A stretch of 64,000 nt of DNA. Origin: Maledivibacter halophilus. Its GTDB lineage: Bacteria; Bacillota; Clostridia; Peptostreptococcales; Caminicellaceae. Shown in pieces: positions 22,362-32,446 of the stretch (position 1 is the first letter of the stretch; each line of letters starts with the position of its first letter). The DNA lies in NCBI RefSeq assembly GCF_900167445.1, contig NZ_FUZT01000003.1, positions 388,579 through 452,578 of the forward strand, in the 5' to 3' direction. The notes under the pieces were generated by a model. That model saw nothing but the letters and a program-made list of their open reading frames with translations. It was not told where the DNA came from and ran no database searches. A program made the translations under genes and the position numbers.

Positions 22362-23915
22362 TTATATAGTAAGCCCCATTAATTCTTCTTTAAATATTCT
22401 TTCATCCATTTTCTTCAAATCATTAGGAACTATTGGTTTAAAGTCCATCAAATCCAAAATATCCCTTTGAAGATCTACACCTGGTGCAATTTCTTTTAAA
22501 ATCAGTCCTTCTTCTGAAAGCTGGAAAACTGCTCTTTCTGTTATATATAAAACAGGGGTTTTATTTTCTATTGCATAATCACCACTAAATGTAATCTGCT
22601 CAACTTCATTTACAAATTTTTTAACTTTACCTTCCTTTTCTATAATAAGTTTTCCATCTTCTGTCTTAACCCTTAAGCCACCTGCTGTAAAGGTTCCACA
22701 ATATACTACTTTTTTAGCATTTTGAGTAATATTGATGAATCCACCACAGCCTGCTATTTTAGGTCCAAACTTGGAAACATTGATATTTCCTTTACTATCA
22801 CATTGAGCCAGTCCCAAAAAGGCTAAATCAAGTCCACCACCGTCATAAAAGTCAAATTGATATGGTTGATCAAGTATAGCTTCTGGATTAGTTGAAGCTC
22901 CAAAATCCAAACCTCCACCTGGAACTCCACCAATTGGCCCAGCCTCAACTGTAAGAACCATTTGATCTCCTTTTCCTTCTTCATTGGCAACCATTGCAAT
23001 CACCTCAGGAACTCCTATACCAAGATTAACTATTGCTTTAGGTATTAGCTCCATAGCAGCCCTTCTGGCTATAATTTTTCTTTCATTTAGTGACAACGGT
23101 TTCATTGAATCTACAGGAATGAATGTTTTGCCACAGTAAGAGGAATCATACTTGGTTCCGTAGGTTTGCATATGATTTTCTTCATTTTCAATAACAACAA
23201 CTGTATCTACGTATATACCTGGTATTTTTATAAGCTTTGGATCTAAAGAACCACTTTTTACCACCTTTTTAACCTGTACTATTACTTTTCCTCCTGAATT
23301 CTTACATGCTGCTGCTATTGAAAGGGCTTCAAGGGAAACAGCTTCTTCTTCCATGGAAATATTTCCATTTTCATCGGCATAGGTTCCTCTTAAAAGAGCC
23401 ACATCAACTGGAAAAGCTTTGTAAAATAAGTACTCTTGCCCTTCAAGTTCAATAAGCTTAACAATATCTTCCTTTGTTACTTCATTTATTTTTCCACCTT
23501 GTAGTCTTGGATCTATAAATGTTTTTAATCCTACATGGGTAATAGTTCCTGGCTTACCAGCAGCAACATCTCTAAACATATGAGAAATTACACCTTGGGG
23601 AAGATTATAGGCCTGAATTTTATTTTCCAAGGCTAGTTTTTGTAATTTAGGAGCAAGCCCCCAATGTCCTCCAATAACCTTTTTTACCAATTTTTCATGA
23701 CCTAAATGATTTAAGCCTTTATCCTTACCATCACCTTGCCCAGCTGCATAAACTAAAGTAAGGTTTTTAGGACTACCTGTTTCAAGAAATCGTTTCTCTA
23801 AAGCTATCTCTACTTCTTCAGGTACTCCTATACCAACAAATCCTCCAGTAGCCACTGTTGCATTATCTGGAATCAATTTTACCGCTTCTTCTGCATCCAA
23901 TAGTCTAACTCCCAT
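22362..23915 (-). CDS. Fused acyl-CoA:acetate CoA-transferase (class I)
   Basis: 517 residues carrying both the alpha and beta halves of a class I CoA-transferase in one chain, like propionate CoA-transferase and YdiF-type acetate CoA-transferases. The N-terminal half has ATGGFVGIGVPEEVEIALEK; the C-terminal half has INLGIGVPEVIA-like glycine motif (VNLGIGVPEVIAMVA) and the active-site glutamate in TVEAGPIGGVPGGG. It moves CoA between acetate (or acetoacetate) and an acyl-CoA. Good AGGAGGT ribosome site. First gene of the sigma-54 transcribed unit. Confidence 0.92.
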   Translation of the reverse strand: MGVRLLDAEEAVKLIPDNATVATGGFVGIGVPEEVEIALEKRFLETGSPKNLTLVYAAGQGDGKDKGLNHLGHEKLVKKVIGGHWGLAPKLQKLALENKIQAYNLPQGVISHMFRDVAAGKPGTITHVGLKTFIDPRLQGGKINEVTKEDIVKLIELEGQEYLFYKAFPVDVALLRGTYADENGNISMEEEAVSLEALSIAAACKNSGGKVIVQVKKVVKSGSLDPKLIKIPGIYVDTVVVIENEENHMQTYGTKYDSSYCGKTFIPVDSMKPLSLNERKIIARRAAMELIPKAIVNLGIGVPEVIAMVANEEGKGDQMVLTVEAGPIGGVPGGGLDFGASTNPEAILDQPYQFDFYDGGGLDLAFLGLAQCDSKGNINVSKFGPKIAGCGGFINITQNAKKVVYCGTFTAGGLRVKTEDGKLIIEKEGKVKKFVNEVEQITFSGDYAIENKTPVLYITERAVFQLSEEGLILKEIAPGVDLQRDILDLMDFKPIVPNDLKKMDERIFKEELMGLTI

Positions 23916-23983
23916 TTTCTTTTGACCTCCTCTATCATATTGTTAATAATTTATCTATATTCTTATATGTATTATGTTTAATA

Positions 23984-23998
23984 GCAAGTGTCATGCCA
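23984..23998 (-). promoter_or_regulatory. Sigma-54 (-24/-12) promoter of CoA-transferase operon
   Basis: On the minus strand TGGCATGACACTTGC: GG and GC elements with the exact 12-base offset. The start of transcription would be about 60 bp before the ATG. Confidence 0.85.
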
Positions 23999-24103
23999 AT
24001 GTTTATATTTATAGTTATTTAATTAACAAGGAGGCTATATGACTCTATTCCAAGGTTTTAGATGAGAAGATTTCTTTATCCATGTATAATAGGCAAAAAA
24101 ATA

Positions 24104-24141
24104 ATCAAGAAAGATGTATATGAAATATACATCTTCTTGAT
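24104..24141 (-). terminator. Terminator of sigma-54 activator gene
   Basis: ATCAAGAA-GATGTATA / TATACATC-TTCTTGAT, a nearly perfect 17-bp stem. Confidence 0.7.
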
Positions 24142-24189
24142 ATATCAATAAATGCTTATTAGCCTATACAAAGGTATATATCATAGAGC

Positions 24190-24204
24190 GTAAACTATGT
24201 TTAC
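24190..24204. promoter_or_regulatory. Palindrome upstream of sigma-54 promoter, possible activator site
   Basis: GTAAACTATGTTTAC, about 200 bp upstream of the -24/-12 element, a usual distance for enhancer-binding sites. Confidence 0.45.
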
Positions 24205-24259
24205 ATGTATTACTTTTATACAATTATTATTGCTTTTATGTGATGAATATTATAATTTT

Positions 24260-25966
24260 TTAGTACAAATTGTATCTTTCTATCTTTTTATACAATCCTA
24301 CCCTACTTATTCCTAAGAGTTTTGCAGCTTTATTTTTATTTCCCCTGGTTTTTTGCAAACATTCACTAATAATTTCCCTTTCAACTTCCTCCACAATTGC
24401 CTTTAAATCTCTATCCCCCCCAGAATAAGTTTTGCTTTTTTGCTTGATTAACCTATTGGGAAGATGCTTTGCCTTTATTGTTAAATCTGAATCTAATAAA
24501 TTAATAGCTCTTTCTAATACATTTTCAAGCTCTCTTATATTTCCCGGCCAATGGTAATTCCTTAAATAATTAATAGCCTCCTGAGATATTTCTTCAACAT
24601 ATATTCCCAGCCTATTGGCAATCTTCTTCTTCAGTTCATTGGCAAGAGTATCTATATCTTCCTTTCTTTCCCTAAGGGGCGGCAACTTAATGACCATAAC
24701 GTTTAACCTATAGAAAAGATCTTCTCTAAATTCCTTTTTTTCAACTAATTTCTCCAAATCCTTATTTGTTGATGATATTATTCTAACGTCAATATTCTTT
24801 AGTAGATTTCCTCCAAGTCTTTCCACTTCTTTCTCCTGTATAACCCTTAATAATTTTGCCTGCATGGTCATAGACATATCCCCTATTTCATCAAGCAAAA
24901 TAGTGCCTCCATTAGCCAGCTCAAACTTACCTTTTTTACCGCTCTTTTTAGCTCCAGTAAAAGCTCCTTCTTCATATCCAAATAATTCAGATTCCAATAA
25001 TTCACTGGGTATTGCTGCACAATTTATTTTAACAAAGGGTCCTAAATTTCTTGAGCTTGCATTATGAAGAGCGTGGGCAAAGAGTTCCTTCCCCGTACCA
25101 CTTTCTCCCAAAATCAGAACATTTGAATTTGTTTTTGCAGCTTTTTTAGCCATGGTTTTAACTTCAATCATTTTGGGACTTTTACCAACTAAATCATCGA
25201 AGGAGTATTTTGCAATTCTTTTATCATCTAATTCATTTTTATAATATGCTATTTCCTTTTCTAGCTTATTTATTTTTTTACTCAATAGTCTTAAGTCGCT
25301 AACATTTTTGAACATAACTTTACCAATTGCCCCAATTACTCTACCTTCCTTTTTAAGGGGTATACGGGTGGCAATCATTCTTCTTCCCTGTATTTTCTGT
25401 ATTTCTGCCACTTCCATTATCCCTGTTTTTATTACAGTATGCATTCTGGTATTCTCTATAACTTCAGTTACGTGCTTTCCTTCAGGATTTGGGTCTTCTA
25501 CAAATTCTTTGTATGCTTTACTCATCATTGTTATTATCCCATTTTCATCTACAACTACAATCCATTCATTAAAGGTATCCAATATTGTATTTAAAATATC
25601 AATATATACTTCATCTTCATCGAGTTTTCTGCTTATTTTATTGTAATCCGTTACATCCTGAAATAAAGCTATAGCACCTTGTATTTCTTCCTTATAAAAT
25701 ATTGGCAATCTGTTGACTCTAAATTGCCTTCCATTACTGGAAAATCTATAGTTTATCTCTTCACTTTTATTTTCTATAACCCTGATGAGCTTAGTATTTG
25801 GAATAACCTCCCTTATCTTTCTTCCCATAACCTTTTCAGACTTTATGCCAAGTAACTCCTCTGCAATACCATTAAGCATATTAATATCTCCATACTTATC
25901 TATACCTATTAAAGCCTCATTAATATTTTCTATTATTTTCCTGAAATATTCCTTGACAAATTCCAA
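24260..25966 (-). CDS. Sigma-54 activator with two PAS domains
   Basis: 568 residues: PAS 1 (about 10-110), PAS 2 (about 120-225), a short coiled coil, an AAA+ domain (Walker A GESGTGKE about 287-294, the sigma-54 contact loop EGAFTGAKK, Walker B GGTILLDEIGDM), and a Fis-type helix-turn-helix (RGNKNKAAKLLGISRVGLYK). The start is TTG (25964-25966) behind GAGGAGGTG. Between the two sigma-54-driven units, it is the obvious candidate activator of both: PAS domains may sense a metabolite or redox state. Confidence 0.94.
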   Translation of the reverse strand: MEFVKEYFRKIIENINEALIGIDKYGDINMLNGIAEELLGIKSEKVMGRKIREVIPNTKLIRVIENKSEEINYRFSSNGRQFRVNRLPIFYKEEIQGAIALFQDVTDYNKISRKLDEDEVYIDILNTILDTFNEWIVVVDENGIITMMSKAYKEFVEDPNPEGKHVTEVIENTRMHTVIKTGIMEVAEIQKIQGRRMIATRIPLKKEGRVIGAIGKVMFKNVSDLRLLSKKINKLEKEIAYYKNELDDKRIAKYSFDDLVGKSPKMIEVKTMAKKAAKTNSNVLILGESGTGKELFAHALHNASSRNLGPFVKINCAAIPSELLESELFGYEEGAFTGAKKSGKKGKFELANGGTILLDEIGDMSMTMQAKLLRVIQEKEVERLGGNLLKNIDVRIISSTNKDLEKLVEKKEFREDLFYRLNVMVIKLPPLRERKEDIDTLANELKKKIANRLGIYVEEISQEAINYLRNYHWPGNIRELENVLERAINLLDSDLTIKAKHLPNRLIKQKSKTYSGGDRDLKAIVEEVEREIISECLQKTRGNKNKAAKLLGISRVGLYKKIERYNLY

Positions 25967-26095
25967 ATCTACACCTCCTCATTATATTAAATATATTTTA
26001 TCCCTTAATATAGGGATTTAATTAAACTGAATATGTTAGTTCCTATCAAGGGGGTTTAAAAGATAATATTAGCATATACAATTTTGTCAAATTAA

Positions 26096-26118
26096 ACAAA
26101 TTGAAATTATGCAATTTC
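26096..26118. repeat. Solo degenerate end of repeat family B
   Basis: AAATTGAAATTATGCAATTTCATC upstream of the sigma-54 activator gene. Confidence 0.4.
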
Positions 26119-26184
26119 ATCACCTCTTTAGATTTTATCATAGTATAGTAAAATTTTTTAGATTTTTAAGATTTCCTAGAAATA

Positions 26185-26220
26185 GAAAAAGATAATCTTC
26201 AAATGAAGATTATCTTTTTC
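26185..26220. terminator. Bidirectional terminator-like hairpin
   Basis: GAAAAAGATAATCTTC / GAAGATTATCTTTTTC perfect 16-bp stem with a 4-base loop. Confidence 0.75.
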
Positions 26221-26230
26221 TTTGTGGATA

Positions 26231-26334
26231 TGTAGTGAAACAAATTGAAAGGCTAATTTATAAATCAAAAAAATTGTAAAAACATCGATATTTTTATGAT
26301 ATATGAATTAAATTTTGAAATTGTTTCACTATAG
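26231..26334. repeat. Repeat family D (short inverted-repeat element)
   Basis: About 104 bp bounded by TGTAGTGAAACAAATTGAAA and TTGAAATTGTTTCACTATAG, inverted. A solo end AATTTGTTTCACTACAG lies at 58167-58184. The stretch 26335-26540 otherwise shows nothing I recognise. Confidence 0.5.
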
Positions 26335-26540
26335 CTAATAAGTTATTGTACATTAGGGAGTCAATTTTAGGATATAGGGATTTAGTAAATGATGGAGGTT
26401 AAAAAAAGAGTAATTTCCTCATTTTTATAAATGACATGGCAGATTTCTATTGATACTAATATCCCTATATCCATAATTACCATTTGCTTTTAAATTGAAG
26501 CCTGATATCCAAGGGAAAGCTTGAATATCAAGCTTCAATT

Positions 26541-26572
26541 ACCAATCCCCCGAAATATTCCAAGGGATTGGT
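26541..26572 (-). terminator. Terminator of butyryl-CoA operon
   Basis: ACCAATCCC / GGGATTGGT stem just after the etfA stop codon; a second dyad (AAGCTTGAATATCAAGCTT) follows. Confidence 0.7.
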
Positions 26573-26582
26573 AAATTTTATA

Positions 26583-27593
26583 TTACTTAGATTCTTTAGC
26601 AGCAGCAAGTTCTTCAACTAGTAAAGGAATTACTTTGTTTAGATCTCCTACTATTCCTACATCTGCAACTTCAAATATAGGTGCCCCTGCATCTTTATTT
26701 ATCGCCACTATGAATCCTGATTCTTCCATACCTGCTAAATGCTGTATAGCTCCTGATATACCGCAAGCCACATAAAGGTCTGGTCTTACAGTTTTTCCTG
26801 TCTGCCCTACTTGGTGGTCTCTGTCAATCCAGCCCGCATCTACAACTGCACGGGAAGCTGATACCTGACCTTCAAGACTATCAGCCAACTGCTTAAGAAT
26901 TTCAAATCTTTCAGGGTCTCCGATACCTCTACCCCCTGAAACTAATACATTGGCTTCTTCAATATTAATTTTTTGTTTTACTTCTTTTACTACTTCTAAT
27001 ATTTCAACATTTCTATCTTCTTTAGAGAATTTAACTTTAACTTCTTCTACAACGCCTTCTCTATTTTCATCTTTTTCAAACAACGGCATAACTCCCGGTC
27101 TAACGGTAGACATCTGTGGTCTGTGGTCACCACAAACGATAGTAGCCATAATATTACCACCGAAGGCTGGTCTTGTCATTAACAAATTTTTGCTTTCTTC
27201 ATCTATATCTAATCCAGTACAATCTGCAGTAAGTCCTGTATGGATTCTAGCTGAAACTCTAGGAGCTAAATCCCTTCCTATAGTTGTAGCACCGATTAAA
27301 AATATTTCTGGTTTTTCAGAGTTGATTACTTGGGCTAAAGCCTTTGCATATGGCTCTGTCATATAAATATCTAATGCTGGATCATCAACATATAAAACCT
27401 TGTCTGCTCCATAATGGATTAAAGTATTTGTTTTATCCTTTATGTTATTACCTAAAATTACTGCTGTAACTGTTTCACCTAATTTTTCTGCAATTTCTCT
27501 ACCTTTTCCAATAAGCTCTAAAGAAACTCTTTGAATTTCTCCTTCTCTTTGCTCAGCGAATACAAAAACACCCTTATATTCTGCAATATTCAA
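26583..27593 (-). CDS. etfA: Electron transfer flavoprotein alpha subunit
   Basis: 336 residues, normal. It pairs with EtfB and passes electrons to or from the acyl-CoA dehydrogenase encoded in the same operon. The FAD-binding C-terminal signature is present: SGGRGIGDPERFEILKQLAD, DRDHQVGQTGKTVRPDLYVA and SGAIQHLAGM. Last gene of the operon. In Clostridia such Bcd/Etf complexes bifurcate electrons between crotonyl-CoA and ferredoxin; that is inferred here from context. Confidence 0.97.
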   Translation of the reverse strand: MNIAEYKGVFVFAEQREGEIQRVSLELIGKGREIAEKLGETVTAVILGNNIKDKTNTLIHYGADKVLYVDDPALDIYMTEPYAKALAQVINSEKPEIFLIGATTIGRDLAPRVSARIHTGLTADCTGLDIDEESKNLLMTRPAFGGNIMATIVCGDHRPQMSTVRPGVMPLFEKDENREGVVEEVKVKFSKEDRNVEILEVVKEVKQKINIEEANVLVSGGRGIGDPERFEILKQLADSLEGQVSASRAVVDAGWIDRDHQVGQTGKTVRPDLYVACGISGAIQHLAGMEESGFIVAINKDAGAPIFEVADVGIVGDLNKVIPLLVEELAAAKESK

Positions 27594-27695
27594 GATACTC
27601 CCTCCTCATACTGTTTTAGTTCTAGTAGCTAGGTTATAGTTAACCGTTTGGGTCATTTTTATTGGCAATTGATTTTTAATTTTAAATTGAGTAAA

Positions 27696-28478
27696 TTATA
27701 TAATAAATTTCTCTTTTAATTTATCTACAATAATTTTTGCTGCATCCCTTGGCTCTAATTCATATACTTGACCAGCAGATTTAGCTCCCTTTGTAAATGA
27801 TTTCTTAACCTTAGTAGGTGAACCCTTTAATCCTATATTCCCCATGTCTATTTCTATATCATTTAAACTCCAATTTATTATTTCTTTTTCTCTATAGGCA
27901 TCATATATTCCGGCAACTGACATATACCTTGGTTCATTCATTTCACTAAGGGTAGTAATTAAGCAAGGCATTTTTGCCTTTATCCTTTGATATCCATCTT
28001 CAAAAACTCTCTTTAATATAAGGCTGTCTCCGTCCACTTTAAGATCTTCAACATAGCTTATTTGTGGAAGTCCTAAGTGTTCAGCTATTTGTGGTCCCAC
28101 CTGAGCAGTATCTCCATCTATTGCCTGCCTTCCTGCTATAATCAAATCATATTCCAGATTTTTTACGGCTGCTGCCAATGTACTTGATGTAGCCCAAGTA
28201 TCGGCACCGGCAAAAGCTCTATCACTTAATAAAATTGCCTTATCTGCTCCCATTGCCAAAGCTTCTCTAAGGGCTTTTTCAGCTTGAGGGGGTCCCATTG
28301 TAAGAACAGTTACCTCAGCTCCCATTTCATCCTTTAGTCTTAAAGCTGCTTCTAAACCGCTTTTATCATCGGGATTTATAATACTTGGTACTCCCTCCCT
28401 TATAAGTGTTCCTGTTTTAGGGTCCAATTTAACCTCTGTAGTATCTGGCACTTGTTTTATACAAACAACTATTTTCAT
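27696..28478 (-). CDS. etfB: Electron transfer flavoprotein beta subunit
   Basis: 260 residues from the ATG at 28476-28478, which has GGAGGCTTTGAAA upstream; a TTG two codons earlier is less well placed. Motifs: VVCIKQVPDTTEVKLDP, the AMP/FAD-binding GRQAIDGDTAQVGPQIAEHL, and the C-terminal KAKMPCLITTLSEMNEPRY region. 13 bp after the acyl-CoA dehydrogenase gene. Confidence 0.97.
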   Translation of the reverse strand: MKIVVCIKQVPDTTEVKLDPKTGTLIREGVPSIINPDDKSGLEAALRLKDEMGAEVTVLTMGPPQAEKALREALAMGADKAILLSDRAFAGADTWATSSTLAAAVKNLEYDLIIAGRQAIDGDTAQVGPQIAEHLGLPQISYVEDLKVDGDSLILKRVFEDGYQRIKAKMPCLITTLSEMNEPRYMSVAGIYDAYREKEIINWSLNDIEIDMGNIGLKGSPTKVKKSFTKGAKSAGQVYELEPRDAAKIIVDKLKEKFII

Positions 28479-28491
28479 TTTCAAAGCCTCC

Positions 28492-29631
28492 TTATCTCAA
28501 CATATTTCCTGCTATAACCATTTTTTGAACCTCTGAAGTTCCTTCATAAATTTCCGTTATTTTAGCATCTCTCATCATTCTTTCAACAGGATATTCTCTT
28601 GTATAGCCATATCCACCATGTAATTGCACTGCTTTAGTTGTAACCTCCATAGCTGTTTCAGCAGCAAAAAGCTTAGCCATAGCAGCATCAGTACTAAAGC
28701 GTTCTCCATTTTCCTTAGCCATTGCAGCTCTATAAACCAAAAGTCTTGCCGCATCTACTTTTGTTTGCATATCTGCAAGCTGGAATTGAGTATTTTGGAA
28801 TTTAGCAATTGATCTTCCAAATTGTTTTCTTTCCTTAACATATTTTACCGTTTCGTCAATGGCTCCCTGTGCTATACCTAAGGCCTGTGCTCCTATTCCA
28901 ATACGCCCACCATCTAGGGTTTTCATAGCAATTCCAAAGCCCTTGCCTTCTTTTCCAATCAGGTTTTCCTTTGGTACTCTAACGTTTTCAAATATAAGTT
29001 CACAAGTTGCAGAACCCTTTATACCCATTTTTGATTCTTTTTTTCCAACACTGAAGCCTTCATAATCCTTCTCAACTATGAAAGCTGATATTCCTTTAAC
29101 ACCTTTACTTTTGTCGGTCATAGCCATAATTATATAAATATCAGCATAGCCTGCATTTGTTATAAATATTTTTGAACCATTTAATATATAATGGTCTCCA
29201 TCCAATACCGCCTTTGTCTGTTGTCCTGCTGCATCGGTTCCAGCATTAGGCTCTGTTAATCCAAAGGCCCCTAATTTTTCTCCCTTTACCAATGGAATAA
29301 GGTATTTTTGTTTTTGCTGTTCTGTTCCAAATTCATATATTGGTGATGCTCCTAATGATGTATGGGCTGAAACTATAACCCCTGTTGTTGCACAGGCTTT
29401 AGATAACTCTTCTACAGCCATTGCATAAGCTAGGTTATCTCCACCTTGACCCCCATATTCCTTTGGAAATGGTATCCCTAAAAAACCGTATCGTGCTAAT
29501 TTTTTTACAGTTTCTACAGGAAACATCTCTTGTTCATCAACTTCTTCTGCAAGGGGTTTGACTTCATTTTCTGCAAATTCTCTGTACATTTGACGTAGCA
29601 TTTCATGCTCTTTTGAAATTCGAAAATCCAT
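28492..29631 (-). CDS. Acyl-CoA dehydrogenase (butyryl-CoA dehydrogenase type)
   Basis: 379 residues from the ATG at 29629-29631 (GAGGAGGAAATAG upstream), the classic Bcd length. FAD/substrate signatures: LGAFGLTEPNAGTDAAGQQT, ILNGSKIFITNAGYADIYI, and the C-terminal QLHGGYGYTREYPVERMMRD. The catalytic base glutamate is in ITEIYEGTSEVQK. Reduces crotonyl-CoA to butyryl-CoA (or the reverse) with EtfAB. Confidence 0.96.
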   Translation of the reverse strand: MDFRISKEHEMLRQMYREFAENEVKPLAEEVDEQEMFPVETVKKLARYGFLGIPFPKEYGGQGGDNLAYAMAVEELSKACATTGVIVSAHTSLGASPIYEFGTEQQKQKYLIPLVKGEKLGAFGLTEPNAGTDAAGQQTKAVLDGDHYILNGSKIFITNAGYADIYIIMAMTDKSKGVKGISAFIVEKDYEGFSVGKKESKMGIKGSATCELIFENVRVPKENLIGKEGKGFGIAMKTLDGGRIGIGAQALGIAQGAIDETVKYVKERKQFGRSIAKFQNTQFQLADMQTKVDAARLLVYRAAMAKENGERFSTDAAMAKLFAAETAMEVTTKAVQLHGGYGYTREYPVERMMRDAKITEIYEGTSEVQKMVIAGNMLR

Positions 29632-29788
29632 ACTATTTCCTCCTCTAACCATCATATTTAAAAATAAAGTGAAGTAATAAATTATATACTGGAATTATAT
29701 ACTTTGTTTGTTTATTAATTAACGTTTTCACTTTAATCATAACTCTATTTCAAATTTTTTTCAACTTAAAACAGAGTTATAATTCATT

Positions 29789-30205
29789 TTATTTAGGCGG
29801 CATTACTGTTGCAACACCTTTAAGAACCACATCTCCATTTTGATTAGTACAAATTGTATTAAGCTTTAATCTATTTTTTTCTTCAATTCTCTCTATAACT
29901 TCTACTTCTGCCTTTATAGTGTCTCCAAATCTTACTGGAGCAGTAAATTTTAGTTCTTGACCAAGATATATAGTTCCCGGTCCAGGTAGCTGTACCCCTA
30001 AAACTGCTGATACCAAGCCTGCTGTCAACATACCATGAGCTATTCTGCCCTTGAACATTGTATTCTTAGATACTTCCTGATTAATATGGGCAGGATTTAT
30101 ATCTCCTGTTATTCCTGCATAAAGGTAAACATCTGTCTCCGTTATGGTCTTTTGAAAAAAAGCTTTATCCCCAATTTGAATTTCTTTTATGGTTTTACCC
30201 TTCAT
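29789..30205 (-). CDS. MaoC-like (R)-specific enoyl-CoA hydratase
   Basis: 138 residues with a single hot-dog domain. The hydratase-2 motif is present: AGITGDINPAHINQE (Asp and His) followed by GRIAHGMLTAGLVSAVLG. Such PhaJ-type enzymes convert crotonyl-CoA to (R)-3-hydroxybutyryl-CoA, whereas crotonase in the same operon makes the (S) form. Its presence suggests use of (R)-3-hydroxybutyrate or an epimerising bypass; that is inference. Confidence 0.88.
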   Translation of the reverse strand: MKGKTIKEIQIGDKAFFQKTITETDVYLYAGITGDINPAHINQEVSKNTMFKGRIAHGMLTAGLVSAVLGVQLPGPGTIYLGQELKFTAPVRFGDTIKAEVEVIERIEEKNRLKLNTICTNQNGDVVLKGVATVMPPK

Positions 30206-30353
30206 CGAATTTGCCTCCCTTTTTTTATAATCCTGGAGTCAAGAAATTTAATTATTTCCAGACTCCAAAATCAGAATGTATATCTATAATAGCTTATTTA
30301 AGTCCACCGCCTATAATCGGTCGCCAGCTTTAAACTATTTTAAACTATAAAAA

Positions 30354-31532
30354 TTATCTTTCTACTACTATGGCAGTTCCCTGACCTCCACCAATACATA
30401 AAGTTGCTAATCCCTTTTTGGAATCTCTTTTAATCATTTCATGAAGTAAAGTAACTAGTATTCTTGCTCCAGAAGCTCCAATAGGATGGCCTAATGCAAT
30501 AGCTCCACCATTTACATTTACTTTTTCCATGTCAAACTTTAGATCCTTTGCCACTGCTAGAGATTGAGATGCAAAGGCTTCATTAGCTTCAATCAAATCC
30601 ATATCTTCTATAGTTAACCCAGCTTTTTCTAATGCTTTTTTAGAAGATGGTACTGGTCCATATCCCATAATAGCAGGGTCCAGTGCAGCCGATCCATATG
30701 ATTTTACAGTGGCTATGATATCCAATCCCAATTCCTCAGCCTTTTCTCTAGACATTACTATAAGCATAGCAGCTCCATCATTTATACCTGATGCATTACC
30801 TGCTGTTACTGTACCATCCTTTTTAAATGCCGGTCTTAATTTTGAAAGCTTTTCAATTGAACTTCCAAATTTAGGATGTTCATCTGTATCTACTATTATA
30901 GGATCTCCTTTTCTTTGTGGAACTTCTACTGGAACTATTTCATCCTTAAATCTTCCTTCTTTAATAGCTTTTTCAGCTTTTTGCTGACTGGCAAGTGCAA
31001 ATTCATCTTGTTCTTTTCTGGAAATTTCCCATCTCTGTGCAATATTTTCTGCTGTAACCCCCATATGATAATTGTTAAAGGCTTCCCATAATCCATCCTT
31101 TATCATGGAGTCAACTAATTTACCATCGCCCATTCTCTGTCCCCATCTTGCTTTATCAAGAAGGTATGGAGCTTGTGACATGTTTTCTGTACCACCTGCC
31201 AGGATTATGTCTGCATCTCCCAGCATGATAAATTGTGCCGCCATACTTACTGTTCTAAGTCCTGAACCACACACTTTGTTTATTGTTATTGCAGGTACTG
31301 TCTCTGGTATGCCTGCTTTGATAACAACCTGTCTTGCAACATTTTGTCCGAGTCCAGCCTGTAATACATTACCTATAAGCACTTCATCAATCATTTCTGC
31401 CTTGATTCCAGCTTTTTTAATGGCTTCTTTTGCAGCTGCAACACCTAAATCTACTGCTGATACAGATTTAAAATTTCCTCCAAATGTTCCTATTGCTGTT
31501 CTAACTGCACTTACAATTACCGCTTCTCTCAC
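30354..31532 (-). CDS. thl: Acetyl-CoA acetyltransferase (thiolase)
   Basis: 392 residues. Condenses two acetyl-CoA to acetoacetyl-CoA. The nucleophilic cysteine is in [17 protein letters not shown] (about residue 88); [17 protein letters not shown] gives His, and [15 protein letters not shown] the second Cys. GTG start (31530-31532) behind CAGGGAGGAA. Central gene of the butyryl-CoA operon. Confidence 0.97.
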   Translation of the reverse strand: MREAVIVSAVRTAIGTFGGNFKSVSAVDLGVAAAKEAIKKAGIKAEMIDEVLIGNVLQAGLGQNVARQVVIKAGIPETVPAITINKVCGSGLRTVSMAAQFIMLGDADIILAGGTENMSQAPYLLDKARWGQRMGDGKLVDSMIKDGLWEAFNNYHMGVTAENIAQRWEISRKEQDEFALASQQKAEKAIKEGRFKDEIVPVEVPQRKGDPIIVDTDEHPKFGSSIEKLSKLRPAFKKDGTVTAGNASGINDGAAMLIVMSREKAEELGLDIIATVKSYGSAALDPAIMGYGPVPSSKKALEKAGLTIEDMDLIEANEAFASQSLAVAKDLKFDMEKVNVNGGAIALGHPIGASGARILVTLLHEMIKRDSKKGLATLCIGGGQGTAIVVER

Positions 31533-31571
31533 TCTTATTCCTCCCTGTTAATTCTATAATTTTTCAGCTTT

Positions 31572-32417
31572 TTATTTTGAATAATCATAAAAACCTTTTC
31601 CAGTCTTTCTGCCTAAAAGTCCTCCCCTTACCATCTTTCTTAGTAATGGATGAGGTCTGTATTTTGAATCTCCAAATTCTTCGTATAACACTTCCATAAT
31701 CGCTAAATTAACATCATTTCCTATTAAATCAGCTAAAGCTAAAGGTCCTATAGGATGATTTGCACCAAGCTTCATAGCTGCATCAATATCCTCTGCACTT
31801 GCAACTCCATCTGCTAAAATTCCAACTGCTTCATTAATCATAGGAATAAGTATTCTATTTACTACAAAACCTGGAGCTTCTTCTACTTCTACAGGAGTCT
31901 TCTTTAGTTTATTTGTAACCTCTATAATTGTATCCTTTGTCTCCTTTGAAGTAACTATTCCCTTTATAACCTCTACAAGCTTCATTACTGGAACAGGGTT
32001 AAAGAAATGCATTCCTATAACTTTGTCTGGTCTTTTAGTCGCACTTGCAATTTCTGTTATTGAAAGTGAAGAAGTATTTGTTGCAAGTATTGCCCCTTCC
32101 TTACAAACTTCATCTAACTCAGCAAATATTTTTTTCTTGATTTCCATGTTTTCCACTGCTGCTTCCACTACTAAATCTGCATCCTTTGCCAAATTAATAT
32201 CTGTAGTAGCTGTAATTCTGCCTAGTATCTCATTTTTCTTTTCCTCTGTTATTCTTTCCTTTTTTACACTTCTATCCAAATTTTTTGTTATTATTCCTAC
32301 GCCTCTTTCAACAAATTTTTCTTCTATATCTCTCATTACTACTTCATAACCTGACTGAGCAAAAACTTGAACAATTCCACTACCCATTGTTCCTGCGCCT
32401 AGAACAAATATTTTCAT
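31572..32417 (-). CDS. hbd: 3-hydroxybutyryl-CoA dehydrogenase
   Basis: 281 residues. N-terminal Rossmann fold [20 protein letters not shown]; catalytic His in [18 protein letters not shown]-terminal helical domain with [16 protein letters not shown] and [14 protein letters not shown]. Reduces acetoacetyl-CoA to (S)-3-hydroxybutyryl-CoA. 40 bp from the thiolase gene. Confidence 0.97.
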   Translation of the reverse strand: MKIFVLGAGTMGSGIVQVFAQSGYEVVMRDIEEKFVERGVGIITKNLDRSVKKERITEEKKNEILGRITATTDINLAKDADLVVEAAVENMEIKKKIFAELDEVCKEGAILATNTSSLSITEIASATKRPDKVIGMHFFNPVPVMKLVEVIKGIVTSKETKDTIIEVTNKLKKTPVEVEEAPGFVVNRILIPMINEAVGILADGVASAEDIDAAMKLGANHPIGPLALADLIGNDVNLAIMEVLYEEFGDSKYRPHPLLRKMVRGGLLGRKTGKGFYDYSK

Positions 32418-32446
32418 TCTTAGTCCTCCCTTTTTCTTTATTTTTA

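Noticed and set aside
26950..27366. 138-codon plus-strand ORF
   Set aside because: Antisense to etfA; no ribosome site.
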